41,975 nt of DNA from the IMG/VR virus record IMGVR_UViG_3300042566_000909, positions 1 through 41,975 of that record. One strand, 5' to 3'. Under the pieces are notes generated by a model. That model was not told the origin of the DNA. It saw nothing but the letters and a program-made list of their open reading frames with translations, and ran no database searches. This stretch comes from a virus. The translations under genes and the position numbers were made by a program. Below, piece by piece: positions 1 through 7,020 of the stretch; positions within the stretch are counted from its first letter, which is position 1, and the number at the start of each line of letters is the position of its first letter.

Positions 1-1
1 C

Positions 2-1123
2 AAAACTGGCACTATCACTACTGACACTATTTACGAAACCCCCGAAGATTGGTCAGACCTTCTGCGGGCGCGAGGGCTGGACCCCGAAAAGTACGAAGTT
101 GTAGGCGACACAATCAAATGGTGCTCCTATGACGGCTGGAAAAGAGAGAATCCAGAAGATACTGCAACCAGTGCTATCTGTTACTCCTTTAAAGCAGAGA
201 TTCGCCTCAAGTCAAAGAACCGTTATAGCGGTGATTTAGAGGCGTTATATCACGATGTTCGGAAGAAGAAAAAGGGCACTAAAGTCACCCCAACTGGTGA
301 CAGCACTTTTGTAGTTGCTCTAAGCGATTGGCAAGTCGGAAACAGAGACGGTGGCGGAGTAGAACGCCAAGCCGAAAAAATCGCCACACTCGTAGACGCA
401 ATACCCCAGCGCATAGCCGATTTACGCCGTGCAGGAAACAAAATCGGGCATATTGTCATTGCAGGATTAGGCGACCTAGCCGAAGGAACCTGCGGACACT
501 ACCCAGCACAGCAGTTCAGAATTGAACTAGACCGCCGTGAACAACACAAACTTGTTCGTCGCGGAATCCGAGACATCATCATGGCATGTGCGCCATTGGC
601 AGAGAAGGTAACAGTTACTGCAGTAGGCGGAAACCACGGTGAAAACCGAGGGCTCAACGGCAAAGCGTTTACCACCACTGGTGATAACGACGATGTCGCT
701 ATCTTTGAGCAGATTGCCGAAATACTGTCAGTCAACCCTGAAGTTTACGGGCATGTCGGATTCAGACTCCCGCTAGAACGGCTCAGCGTTTCGTTAAATC
801 TTTCTGGACATAATGTTGCGTTCACACACGGACACTTATCAAAAGCGAGCGGCAATGCTGCGCAGTCAGTGTGGAACTGGTGGAAAGACCAAACTTTAGG
901 TCGTGCCCACTCTGGCGTCGCCGATGCTGACATCCTCATTACAGGGCATTATCACCACTTGAACGTCAAGGAGCAAGAAGGACGCGCAGTATTCGTTTGT
1001 CCAAGTCTCACTTCCGTTGGTGAATACTTCCAAGATGCCTATGGGGTAAGAACCCGTGAAGGAACTTTGTCAATCCTTATTTCTGAAGACAACGGGTGGG
1101 GCGACCTCCACCTCATCAACTGA
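2..1123 (+). CDS. Calcineurin-like metallophosphoesterase, 5'-truncated
   Basis: The frame is open from the left edge, so the true start lies outside the window; 373 residues are visible. After roughly 105 charged residues come the metal-binding blocks of the calcineurin-like phosphoesterase fold in order: SDWQVG, GLGDLAEG, GGNHGE, FTHGH and GHYHH. The family hydrolyses phosphomonoesters or diesters with two metal ions; the substrate here cannot be read. The N-terminal part has a Lys-rich stretch (RKKKKG) just before the catalytic domain and may be a separate domain. The next gene on the same strand starts 8 bases downstream. The fold is secure, the role is not. Confidence 0.85.
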   Translation, partial: KTGTITTDTIYETPEDWSDLLRARGLDPEKYEVVGDTIKWCSYDGWKRENPEDTATSAICYSFKAEIRLKSKNRYSGDLEALYHDVRKKKKGTKVTPTGDSTFVVALSDWQVGNRDGGGVERQAEKIATLVDAIPQRIADLRRAGNKIGHIVIAGLGDLAEGTCGHYPAQQFRIELDRREQHKLVRRGIRDIIMACAPLAEKVTVTAVGGNHGENRGLNGKAFTTTGDNDDVAIFEQIAEILSVNPEVYGHVGFRLPLERLSVSLNLSGHNVAFTHGHLSKASGNAAQSVWNWWKDQTLGRAHSGVADADILITGHYHHLNVKEQEGRAVFVCPSLTSVGEYFQDAYGVRTREGTLSILISEDNGWGDLHLIN

Positions 1124-1131
1124 GGTGACTC

Positions 1132-1665
1132 ATGTGGAATAAACACAATCCAGGCAGTAAGGGAGCACAAGAACTCGGTTGTGTCTGCCCTGTTGAAGAT
1201 AACAACAGTGGACTTTGGTCTCCTTTTGGTAAGCGCGACACATGGATACTTAGCGCACTGTGTGAATACCATCAAAGAGGCAACGAGACCGAAATTGAGC
1301 GCAAGATTGCCCACATTGAATCCCTGATGGACAAAGAGATGAGAGGCTACATTGAGTGCGACCATGGCTGGGATGAACTCATTATTAGATGCCATGAGGA
1401 ACTGATAGCACTAGACCCCAACTATGTTCCTGTACAAATTAAACAGAAGTTTGGTGGTCTTCGCTACTACTTTGACACACAAACAGACGAACGGACACGC
1501 CTCAAAATGTACGAAACCACAGGAAGATACGAAGCGCTATCACTCAAAACCTGCGAAGTCACAGGAGAAGCAGGTGTCCTCATGAAACAAGGCGGAACCT
1601 ACTTCACCGTCAACCCTGCATACGCCCCCGAAGGCTCAGTGGAAGTAGATAGCAATGGACTCTGA
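1132..1665 (+). CDS. Hypothetical phage protein (177 aa)
   Basis: A GAGGTG Shine-Dalgarno lies six bases before the ATG. The N terminus (NPGSKGAQELGCVCP) resembles a short motif often seen in phage proteins of unknown function. The middle (HGWDELIIRCHEEL, then KFGGLRYYF) resembles a second recurrent phage module, so this is probably a two-part protein. Several cysteines (CVC, CEY, TCEVTG) could bind metal. It sits between the phosphoesterase gene and a 54-residue gene that starts inside its last codons, so the three are probably co-transcribed. No function is assigned. Confidence 0.7.
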   Translation: MWNKHNPGSKGAQELGCVCPVEDNNSGLWSPFGKRDTWILSALCEYHQRGNETEIERKIAHIESLMDKEMRGYIECDHGWDELIIRCHEELIALDPNYVPVQIKQKFGGLRYYFDTQTDERTRLKMYETTGRYEALSLKTCEVTGEAGVLMKQGGTYFTVNPAYAPEGSVEVDSNGL

Positions 1666-1819
1666 ACGCGAAGAAAGCGTAGAAAACACGCTCCGAATCA
1701 TGGCAGTCATCCTACGACAAGAAGAAAAAACCATACAGGTTGACTTCACCCCAGAGTTCCTAGAAGAAGTAGCCGACGAAATCTCCGCCCTCAAACAACG
1801 ATTAGCGGAACAATCATGA
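1655..1819 (+). CDS. Small acidic hypothetical protein (54 aa)
   Basis: Starts inside the end of the preceding gene (ATG at 1655) and ends with TGA overlapping the next ATG (ATGA at 1816), which is the usual signature of translational coupling. The product is acidic and predicted helical, ending in an E/A/L-rich stretch (EVADEISALKQRL) that could form a short coiled coil. No family is recognised. Confidence 0.6.
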   Translation: MDSEREESVENTLRIMAVILRQEEKTIQVDFTPEFLEEVADEISALKQRLAEQS

Positions 1820-2025
1820 ATGACTTGACGGAAATCCTCCATCGCGACCCCAGCCACAGATGGGCAGTCGTCATACAAGAAGCAACTGAAGACTGGGGCG
1901 CCCCCGAATACTTCCTAGTCAAAGGCGACGGATTTAAATACACGATAGTAGCCAGAACCGACTTCCTAGAAGAAGCCGAAGAAATGGCAACCGCCCTCAA
2001 CTACTGGGAAACACGCCCACTCTGA
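1816..2025 (+). CDS. Hypothetical protein (69 aa)
   Basis: The start codon overlaps the preceding stop as ATGA. The product alternates hydrophobic and charged residues (WAVVIQ, YFLVKGDGFKYTIVA) in a beta-rich pattern, followed by a helix (EEAEEMATAL). It is the last gene of the group coupled to the phosphoesterase; a 70-base gap follows. No family recognised. Confidence 0.6.
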   Translation: MNDLTEILHRDPSHRWAVVIQEATEDWGAPEYFLVKGDGFKYTIVARTDFLEEAEEMATALNYWETRPL

Positions 2026-2097
2026 GACCATGAACAAAGCGCCGCATTCTCCCTCCACGTACCCAAATATGGGAATGTCCTATATATGGAGAGACCT

Positions 2098-2715
2098 GTG
2101 ACAACGATAGTGGGGATACAAGGAGACGGTTTCGCTTTACTGGCTACAGACAGCCGAATTTCCAGTTTTGATGAGAAAGGTAACGCCTACCAGTACACAA
2201 CCCTAGGTGCTGGCTCCAGCAAACTTGCCACCAACGGCAAATACCTTGTAGGCGCAGCAGGAGACGTCCGAGCCATCAACCTCCTCCATCACGCCTTCCA
2301 CCCACCAGTATGCGCACCATCCCTCAGAGGGAAACGGTTAGACACCTTCATCACCACCAAATTCATCCCCGCATTAAACAAACTGTTTGACGAACACGGC
2401 TACACAACCTCAGAAGACAAACGCACCCACAAATCAGAACACGACTCCACAATCGTCGTCGCCATAAACGCCACCATCTACATCATAGAAGGCGACTACT
2501 CATGGACATCCGACACCACAGGACTCTACTCCGCAGGCACAGGGTCAAGTTACGCCCTAGGAGCACTACAAGCCCTCACCCACAAAAACACCACCCCACA
2601 ACAAGCCAAAACCATCGCCCTCAAAGCCCTCAACATCGCAGCCAAATACGACCCCTACACAGGGACACCATTCCACACATACCTACAAGAACACCAAAAA
2701 CCCACCAGAAAATAA
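2098..2715 (+). CDS. Proteasome-like Ntn-hydrolase
   Basis: I chose the GTG at 2098, with GGAGAG just upstream, over an in-frame ATG at 2086. This start gives M-TTIVGIQGDG, leaving a threonine exposed after Met removal, as in proteasome beta subunits and HslV where Thr1 is the nucleophile. Supporting blocks are ATDSR (residues 17-21, the conserved Asp/Ser region) and GAGDVR. A later glycine-rich GTGSSYALGAL is typical of the C-terminal half of the fold. Length (205 aa) fits a beta subunit. Such genes occur in actinophages; whether it degrades host proteins, processes virion proteins or is inactive is not visible. Coding-strand composition becomes strongly A/C-rich after about 2300. Confidence 0.75.
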   Translation: MTTIVGIQGDGFALLATDSRISSFDEKGNAYQYTTLGAGSSKLATNGKYLVGAAGDVRAINLLHHAFHPPVCAPSLRGKRLDTFITTKFIPALNKLFDEHGYTTSEDKRTHKSEHDSTIVVAINATIYIIEGDYSWTSDTTGLYSAGTGSSYALGALQALTHKNTTPQQAKTIALKALNIAAKYDPYTGTPFHTYLQEHQKPTRK

Positions 2716-2724
2716 CACCCCTGT

Positions 2725-3048
2725 ATGACAAACCAAAACCAAACAAACTTAACCGATATACAGGGAATAGACATATCAGAAAACTGGATGGACAACGCCA
2801 ACTGCAAAGGCAAAACCCACCTCATGTTCCCCAAAGAACACAAAGACATCACATACATCACACAAGCCCGCAACATCTGCAAAGCCTGCACCGTCCGAGA
2901 ACAATGCCTCAACTACGCCCTAGAATACCCACCCATAGACATGCACGGAGTCTGGGCAGGCATGACCAGCAGACAACTAGCCGCAGAACAAAAAAACAGA
3001 GGCATCAAAGCAACCCGCCCCTCACTAGCCCAAATGTTCCCCCGCTAA
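2725..3048 (+). CDS. whiB: WhiB-family Fe-S transcription factor
   Basis: The four conserved cysteines of the family are present: one in ANCKGK, then C-x2-C-x5-C in ICKACTVREQC, which ligate a [4Fe-4S] cluster. The G(V/I)W(A/G)G turn follows (GVWAGMTSRQL), then a basic C-terminal tail for DNA contact. WhiB proteins act with the principal sigma factor in Actinomycetota, and phage versions can repress host whiB genes. The word ATAACACCCC lies just upstream and overlaps the preceding stop, so the gene may carry the same operator as the window's promoters. Length (107 aa) is normal. This gene is the best single indicator of the host phylum. Confidence 0.9.
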   Translation: MTNQNQTNLTDIQGIDISENWMDNANCKGKTHLMFPKEHKDITYITQARNICKACTVREQCLNYALEYPPIDMHGVWAGMTSRQLAAEQKNRGIKATRPSLAQMFPR

Positions 3049-3386
3049 CCGCAACGCACCCCACACTCATCACAAAACATCAAACCCCCCACATCCACAA
3101 GAGACGGCGAACAATCAGTCCGACCACACGGCTGCAACACCCTCTCGCCCGCAAGATACGCCCGCAACACAGAACCAGCATCAGGCAACGGCTGACCATC
3201 CGCAAGACGAGGCACACCCTGAGCCTCCCGCAAAGCCGACATCACACACACAGCCATCCATTGCTGTAAAGAAACCCCCTGTGTGTCGCAGAAGTCTATG
3301 ACTGCGTTTTTGTCTTTGCCTGATAGTAGGAATTCCATTCTGTAGAGGGTTGTGGGGTTTTTGGCGCGTTCAGGTTTTCTCGGCAT
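3045..3386 (-). CDS. Hypothetical protein with C-terminal zinc-ribbon-like cysteines
   Basis: 113 residues. The N terminus is basic (MPRKPERAKNP), followed by a helical segment (KDKNAVIDFCDTQGVSLQQW). The last 30 residues hold cysteines at CGRTDC and CDECGVRC, a plausible zinc ribbon. The start overlaps the end of the ribbon-helix-helix gene by 17 bases, and the stop overlaps the convergent whiB stop by 4 bases. It is the last gene of the replication operon read from 4356. No family assigned. Confidence 0.6.
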   Translation of the reverse strand: MPRKPERAKNPTTLYRMEFLLSGKDKNAVIDFCDTQGVSLQQWMAVCVMSALREAQGVPRLADGQPLPDAGSVLRAYLAGERVLQPCGRTDCSPSLVDVGGLMFCDECGVRCG

Positions 3387-3537
3387 CGCGTTGTATGAGT
3401 GTGGTGATGTATTCGGTGATTGTCATGTCGTATCCGTCGGCGAGTTGGATGATGAGGTTTTTGAGGTCGGGTTCTAGTTTGATTGTGAGGGTGGTTGGTT
3501 TGTCGGCGGGTTTGGGTGGGCGTCCGTTGCGTTTCAT
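3370..3537 (-). CDS. Ribbon-helix-helix DNA-binding protein (55 aa)
   Basis: Start ATG overlaps the upstream stop (ATGA). The pattern fits the CopG/MetJ-Arc fold: a basic arm (MKRNGRPPKP), a short beta strand (TTLTIKLEP), then two helices separated by a turn (DLKNLIIQLADGYDMTITEYITTLIQ, read as two segments). Such proteins bind DNA as dimers through the strand and often repress their own operon. It sits between the helicase-loader-like gene and a zinc-ribbon gene. It is one candidate for the factor binding the repeated operators in this window. Confidence 0.65.
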   Translation of the reverse strand: MKRNGRPPKPADKPTTLTIKLEPDLKNLIIQLADGYDMTITEYITTLIQRDAEKT

Positions 3538-3965
3538 TGGTATGTCTCATTCCATTGTTTCGTATAGATTTGTATGAAGTGTTCTCGGTCGGAGTTTGTG
3601 TGTAGTTGGTAGCCGCCTACTATTTTGATGGTGTTGGCGAGTACGGGGTGTAGGTCTTTGGGGGTGTAGTTGCCTGAGTCTAGTTGGGAGGCTAGGTCTC
3701 GGTATTGTGCCCATGCTTCGTGTGGTCCGGGGGCGAGGTCGGTGGTGTGCATGTCTTTGACGCGCCTGTAGACGGTTCCTGCTCTGGGCATGTAGGTGTC
3801 TTCTTTGGCGATGGCGTCTATGGCGGTGTGGCAATCTTCGGCGTCTAGGTCTGCGATGATTCTCCACCATGCGTTGTACGTCGCTTTAGGGGCGCCAGTG
3901 TTCGCTAACTGGTTCCAGTGTGCGAGGACACGGTCAACGATTTCTACACATTCTTCCTTAGTCAT
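3534..3965 (-). CDS. Putative replicative-helicase loader/inhibitor-like protein
   Basis: 143 residues. The N-terminal part (helix, then YNAWWRIIADLDAEDCHTAI, then MPRAGTVYRRVKD) resembles the small helical loaders/inhibitors of phage replicative helicases (G39P type), where Leu/Trp-rich helices precede a P.(P/A)G.(L/V)RR motif. In that family the protein recruits the helicase to the origin. Context agrees: the gene overlaps a replication-initiation-like protein upstream by 8 bases and a DNA-binding gene downstream by 4. The similarity is recalled from pattern, not from an alignment. Confidence 0.5.
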   Translation of the reverse strand: MTKEECVEIVDRVLAHWNQLANTGAPKATYNAWWRIIADLDAEDCHTAIDAIAKEDTYMPRAGTVYRRVKDMHTTDLAPGPHEAWAQYRDLASQLDSGNYTPKDLHPVLANTIKIVGGYQLHTNSDREHFIQIYTKQWNETYQ

Positions 3966-4356
3966 CTAAGAACCCTTTCGCTCCGAGATTGCCGTCCGCT
4001 TCGGCGATGTCACAAAACTTCTCTATATGGTCTGCGTCTCTGAAGATGAGTTCCAGACTGTCATACCGTTTCTTGTTACGGTTCGCCCCCATATGGAACG
4101 GTGACATTGAGCAGCCTGTGATTGCTTTCAAGCAGTCATCTACACCGTAGTCGTGTATGGCGGCACCGATAAACAGTTTGCGTTTCTCATCCAACTTTGT
4201 TCGGCTGGATTTATTAGAACGCATTGTGGTGACCCAATGGTCAAACACCCCCTGAATGTCGGCATCATCAACAGACCGACACTTAGCGGCTTGACCGACA
4301 GCACGCGGAGTACGCCCACGTTTCTTAACAGGTTCAGTAGAAGAAAGAGAGTCCAT
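3958..4356 (-). CDS. Phage replication protein, C-terminal replisome-organizer domain
   Basis: The block from HWVTTMRSN through KRKLFIGAAIHDYG, LKAITGC, SPFHMGANRN, KRYDSLELIFRDA and IEKFCD matches the C-terminal domain shared by many phage replication proteins. There it contacts DNA or the helicase loader. I chose ATG 4356 because a -10 TATACT ends seven bases before it, with TTGCTT 17 bases further up, giving a leaderless mRNA. A 15-codon extension to 4401 is possible but has no Shine-Dalgarno. N terminus is basic (VKKRGRTPRA). It heads an operon with the loader-like and RHH genes. Confidence 0.7.
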   Translation of the reverse strand: MDSLSSTEPVKKRGRTPRAVGQAAKCRSVDDADIQGVFDHWVTTMRSNKSSRTKLDEKRKLFIGAAIHDYGVDDCLKAITGCSMSPFHMGANRNKKRYDSLELIFRDADHIEKFCDIAEADGNLGAKGFLDD

Positions 4357-4363
4357 AAGTTTC

Positions 4364-4392
4364 AGTATACCCAGTTGGTCCACATCAAGCAA
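4364..4392 (-). promoter_or_regulatory. Leaderless promoter of the replication operon
   Basis: TTGCTT-N17-TATACT on the minus strand, then seven bases to ATG 4356. The promoter lies inside the alternative longer reading frame, which argues for the shorter protein. Confidence 0.5.
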
Positions 4393-4591
4393 TAGGAACA
4401 TGAGACCTAATACGAGTAGTTCAATCCACGTCTTAAAGAACTTGGAAAGATGTTCTGCATCACTAACCCATTTGAAGGGGGTTCGGGGGAAACTTTACGA
4501 ATTCCCAAACCGCAACAGGTCCATGCAGTGGCTGACCCTCGCAAAACCATATGGCTGAGAGTTCAGTCGGATTTCGGCGCCGAATGAATTT

Positions 4592-4618
4592 GTTTCCGCC
4601 ACCGTCGCTCTTTGTGGA
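4592..4618 (-). repeat. GACGGTGGC dispersed repeat, copy 1
   Basis: Intergenic copy; the core reads GCGACGGTGGCGGAAAC on the minus strand. Confidence 0.7.
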
Positions 4619-4786
4619 ACGACAGCAACGTATGCGATAGAGACGATAGCAGCGTGAGCCCCGCCTTGCAAGCACCTTTGTGAGTCCCGCACAACAAAAA
4701 TAGACAGGTTTGTAATATAGCCGCCGACTACTCGTGGTACTCTTGACAACAGGTCGCATGCCCCCCGTGCGGCTCAAGGCGTTGCA

Positions 4787-4840
4787 GGCGGGACGGGTAT
4801 GTGAGAGTTCCCCGTCCCGTCTCCGCTTTTAGCGGGGCTG
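4787..4840 (-). repeat. AGYCCCG-type stem-loops after a gene end
   Basis: Two hairpins directly after the stop at 4841: CCGCT/AGCGG beside AGCCCCGC, and a perfect 8-base stem GGGACGGG/CCCGTCCC. No U-run follows, so they are not classical intrinsic terminators. Confidence 0.5.
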
Positions 4841-5320
4841 TTACCCTGCAAGTGGTAGAAGGAACAAGCGGGACTCCCACATCATTCCGATGGCTGCGTA
4901 TCCAACAACATCCATAAGATTGTCTTCAATGGATTCGTTGTGCGGCTTTCCGCCACCGTCATCACTTGAGAGAAGGTTTTCAAGGCGCGCCACCTTGTCA
5001 TGCATGCGAACCATCAAGCCTTGCCGCCCGAAGCGACGGATGTTCTCATGCCCGTAGTCGCGCTGCTTCCTAACGAGGGTTGCGTGCACCTGCTCAATCG
5101 TCATTGGGGTGCCGCGCTTTGCCGCCAGTTCAATAGCATCGCCGCCAATGACTGCCCACATTGCTGCCGCTTTATGGAATCCTGCTGCCGCGTGGAACAA
5201 GTCATCAATAAACCCGTCTAAATCGCTGCGTATCTGAGTGAGGTCTGCTCTTGGCTGCCTACGGACTTGAACCCAAATCCCGTCTAGTGCCCAACGCGCT
5301 GCTTCATCCCATGTGTCCAT
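4841..5320 (-). CDS. DUF1599/Nmad1-like nucleotide-modification-associated protein
   Basis: 159 residues. The C-terminal half has KQRDYGHENIRRFG, GLMVRMHDKVARLENLL and ESIEDNLMDVVGYAAIGM, the pattern of the nucleotide modification associated domain 1 (DUF1599), related to all-helical dNTP pyrophosphohydrolases. Such proteins are linked to base modification or nucleotide pool control in phages. The linker SSDDGGGKP between the two blocks is encoded by a copy of the dispersed GACGGTGGC repeat (4944-4968), so the repeat sits in frame inside the domain at a permissive loop. The first 80 residues are helical and unassigned. Confidence 0.7.
   Translation of the reverse strand: MDTWDEAARWALDGIWVQVRRQPRADLTQIRSDLDGFIDDLFHAAAGFHKAAAMWAVIGGDAIELAAKRGTPMTIEQVHATLVRKQRDYGHENIRRFGRQGLMVRMHDKVARLENLLSSDDGGGKPHNESIEDNLMDVVGYAAIGMMWESRLFLLPLAG
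4944..4968 (-). repeat. GACGGTGGC repeat, copy 2, inside a gene
   Basis: Lies in frame within the DUF1599-like gene, encoding SSDDGGGKP. It matches copy 8 (11011-11035) almost base for base. Confidence 0.8.
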
Positions 5321-5339
5321 AGCGCATTTTTAGCACACC

Positions 5340-5364
5340 GCTATACGCCACCGTCAGTACTTGA
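5340..5364 (-). repeat. GACGGTGGC repeat, copy 3
   Basis: In the 46-base gap just after the TAG of the upstream minus-strand gene and before the DUF1599-like gene. Confidence 0.75.
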
Positions 5365-5366
5365 GA

Positions 5367-5675
5367 CTACTCTTCCTCAAACTTTTTTGATGCTGCGAGC
5401 AGTGCCATCTGCATAAGGTTTGACATCGCCATCGCTGCCGCTGTCGCTTCGCCGAACTCTTCCGCGTTGACTTCAATAGCCCGCGAAAACTTTTCTTCCA
5501 CAAACCGTTCGTTGTATAACACAACAATATTATCTTCGGTTAACTGGATGACGACTGGTCCGTCTTCATCCATGGTTTCGGGTGGTGCCGCGATGACTGC
5601 AACCTGCTGTCCAGTTTCGGGGTTTTCAAACCGAAACATTACCTCAGGGTCGTCGCTTCCAAAATTAATGTCCAT
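5367..5675 (-). CDS. Acidic hypothetical protein (102 aa)
   Basis: Starts after TAGGAGATATGTA, with AGGAG as Shine-Dalgarno. The first half is beta-rich (QVAVIAAPPE, PVVIQLTEDNIVVLY). The second half is an Ala/Met-rich helix (ATAAAMAMSNLMQMALLAA), then an acidic tail. No family is recognised. A GACGGTGGC repeat sits on each side of the gene. Confidence 0.6.
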   Translation of the reverse strand: MDINFGSDDPEVMFRFENPETGQQVAVIAAPPETMDEDGPVVIQLTEDNIVVLYNERFVEEKFSRAIEVNAEEFGEATAAAMAMSNLMQMALLAASKKFEEE

Positions 5676-5708
5676 TACATATCTCCTAATAGTTAGTTTA
5701 CAGCAGTG

Positions 5709-5733
5709 GCTTTACGCCACCGTCAATCATTGC
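5709..5733 (-). repeat. GACGGTGGC repeat, copy 4
   Basis: Contains the TGA stop of the zinc-ribbon gene 5723-5956 in the word ATTGACGGTGGCG. Confidence 0.75.
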
Positions 5734-5956
5734 GAGCGACATTATGGGTGATGTTGTATGCGCGTGCCACTGGCCACGCATCAGTCTTCTCGCAACCTCC
5801 GTCAAAGAAATCCTTCAATGCTTCGTCTTCTCCGCACGCGGAGCAGATTTCTGTTTTGTTGTCCGCCCGCGAGAGCGCGCCGGGATATTCGCCGGGTCGT
5901 TCATTACAGGGAATCCAGTTGTCTTTACAACGTGGACAGATGTTGGGGATGTTCAT
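5723..5956 (-). CDS. Small zinc-ribbon protein (77 aa)
   Basis: ATG 5956 is chosen because GGAAGG lies seven bases upstream; a start five codons earlier lacks this. Two cysteine pairs, CPRC near the N terminus and CSAC about 30 residues later, with GALSRADNKTEICSACGEDEAL between and after, match a small zinc-ribbon family common in actinophages. The usual role is unknown, possibly nucleic-acid binding. Its start overlaps the stop of a 37-residue gene (ATGA). Confidence 0.7.
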   Translation of the reverse strand: MNIPNICPRCKDNWIPCNERPGEYPGALSRADNKTEICSACGEDEALKDFFDGGCEKTDAWPVARAYNITHNVARND

Positions 5957-6066
5957 GAGTTTGCCTTCCATTCGCAGTAGGAGTTGTAGTTTTCGTCGTT
6001 CTCTGGGTCAAGACCGTTCGCCTCGCACCAGTCTTCGTAGGTTGGTGTTGATTTAAAGATGTTCAT
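5953..6066 (-). CDS. Very small acidic protein (37 aa)
   Basis: ATG at 6066, stop TGA overlapping the next ATG. The product is acidic and rich in Tyr, Trp and Asn (TYEDWCEANGL, NYNSYCEWK). The preceding repeat copy supplies both the upstream gene's stop (TGACGG) and a GGCGGAAAG Shine-Dalgarno eight bases before this start, so the repeat serves as the intercistronic junction. Too short to classify. Confidence 0.5.
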   Translation of the reverse strand: MNIFKSTPTYEDWCEANGLDPENDENYNSYCEWKANS

Positions 6067-6070
6067 TGTC

Positions 6071-6095
6071 GCTTTCCGCCACCGTCACTTCTTGC
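6071..6095 (-). repeat. GACGGTGGC repeat, copy 5
   Basis: Contains the TGA stop of the gene at 6085-6375 and a purine-rich GGCGGAAAG that can act as Shine-Dalgarno for the 37-residue gene. Confidence 0.75.
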
Positions 6096-6375
6096 GAGTG
6101 TTTGTTTGGAACGCTTTCCAAACATCTACATCACTGTTTGCTGGATGATTCGCGCGCGATGCGATGATGGCTTGTGCTTCTTCGTGCCATTCTTCGTATG
6201 TCCGCGCCATGGTTGATGTCAGTTCGCCATCAGTGTAGAAGTCAAATACAACACCCTCATTAGTTACAACAAGAATCAGGATGTCCTGACCCATGTCGTC
6301 TACGCCGTGGGGTAGTTGGATGACGATTTCTTTGCGTGCATCAAACTGACAGTTGAAATCCATACTGTCTGTCAT
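6085..6375 (-). CDS. Hypothetical protein (96 aa)
   Basis: Start overlaps the preceding stop (ATGA). The product has a beta-rich middle (IVIQLPHG, ILILVVTNEGVVFDFYTDG) and a helical end (YEEWHEEAQAIIASR). It is the third gene of a tight three-gene run from 6868. No family recognised. Confidence 0.6.
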   Translation of the reverse strand: MTDSMDFNCQFDARKEIVIQLPHGVDDMGQDILILVVTNEGVVFDFYTDGELTSTMARTYEEWHEEAQAIIASRANHPANSDVDVWKAFQTNTRKK

Positions 6376-6605
6376 GAGCGTTCCTCCGACTTTTCAATGA
6401 CCGCATCCGCAATCCATTCACTGAGTTCGGTGCCTGCGTCTTCCCAGTCATCAAACTCTGCACAGATTTCTGCCCATGCTTCCGCTGTGAGAACATTCTC
6501 GTCGTCATCGTCGTAGTCGTACGACGGTTTCTCCCAGTACAACACACAGATGTCGTCGTTTGGATTTAGTTCGCCGAGTTGCTTGAGTAGTTCTGAAACT
6601 TTCAC
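6372..6605 (-). CDS. Acidic hypothetical protein (77 aa), GTG start
   Basis: Start GTG overlaps the upstream stop as GTGA (6602-6605). An upstream extension would run antiparallel in frame through the previous gene and gives an Arg-rich nonsense sequence. The N terminus VKVSELLKQLGELNPNDD.I resembles the start of many small phage proteins (KVSEL...L..l.pd..V). Very acidic (YDYDDDDE). Confidence 0.6.
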   Translation of the reverse strand: MKVSELLKQLGELNPNDDICVLYWEKPSYDYDDDDENVLTAEAWAEICAEFDDWEDAGTELSEWIADAVIEKSEERS

Positions 6606-6868
6606 TTGTCTTCTGCTCCAATCAGGAAAAGGAATCCTGCTCCATTTCCTTCGGGGTCTTGTGAGGGGATAACGACGGTGCCGTCGGTAAAGAAAATCGC
6701 CATGGCGTCTGCGTCGTAGTTGTAGTCCCATGCGAACTGTTCGCATTCCGCCTTGGTGAGCGGTCGCACGAGTGCGATGGTTTTTCCTTTGAGGGAACCA
6801 AACTCACGCTCAATGTATTTGATGCGCTCGCCGTAGATTTCCTGCTCTGTCTTTAGTGCAGTGGGCAT
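6602..6868 (-). CDS. Hypothetical protein (88 aa)
   Basis: AAGGAG lies five bases before the ATG. The N terminus is a charged helix (EQEIYGERIKYIEREFGSL); the rest alternates strands with FFTDGTVVIP and ends in GFLFLIGAEDK. The gene heads a coupled run down to 6085. A promoter at 6992-7020 with a 120-base leader containing a GGTTCC/GGAACC hairpin drives it. Confidence 0.6.
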   Translation of the reverse strand: MPTALKTEQEIYGERIKYIEREFGSLKGKTIALVRPLTKAECEQFAWDYNYDADAMAIFFTDGTVVIPSQDPEGNGAGFLFLIGAEDK

Positions 6869-6991
6869 TACTCCTTCTTTCGTTTAGTAGATTTACAGCA
6901 AGGATGGAACGGTTCCCCGACGGAACCTTTTCAGACTCTCGTATACCCACTTAGTAGCGAGCGTGTAAGTGTCTGCCATCCAGCAACAGAG

Positions 6992-7020
6992 AGTATAACA
7001 ACCCTCTGTGTATTTATCAA
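6992..7020 (-). promoter_or_regulatory. Promoter for the 6868-6085 gene run
   Basis: TTGATA-N17-TATACT on the minus strand. The spacer has ACAGAGGGTTGT rather than the usual ACACCCC word, so it may lack that operator. Confidence 0.6.

Larger units (their letters stand above)
4393..4840. other. Gene-free intergenic module
   Basis: About 450 bases without a convincing gene. It holds one copy of the GACGGTGGC repeat (4592-4613), AGCCCCGC and AGTCCCGC words near 4657 and 4684, a CGCCGACTACTCGTGGTAC word that recurs at 10212, and two stem-loops just after the stop of the next minus-strand gene. Two overlapping minus-strand frames across it would encode the repeat but have no start signal or protein-like composition. 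Confidence 0.6.

Noticed and set aside
340-362. GAGACGGTGGCGG on the plus strand in the first gene, similar to the dispersed repeat
   Set aside because: It encodes DGGG just after the metal-binding block SDWQVG, where it fits the phosphoesterase family pattern. The flanks do not match the repeat.
2502-3269. A 255-codon plus-strand frame rich in His/Arg/Pro
   Set aside because: It is the alternate frame of the A/C-rich Ntn-hydrolase and WhiB genes; skewed composition removes stop codons by chance.
4463-4777. Open reading frames on the minus strand across 4.46-4.78 kb
   Set aside because: Two overlapping frames compete, both contain the dispersed repeat and Arg/Cys-rich nonsense, and neither has a start signal.
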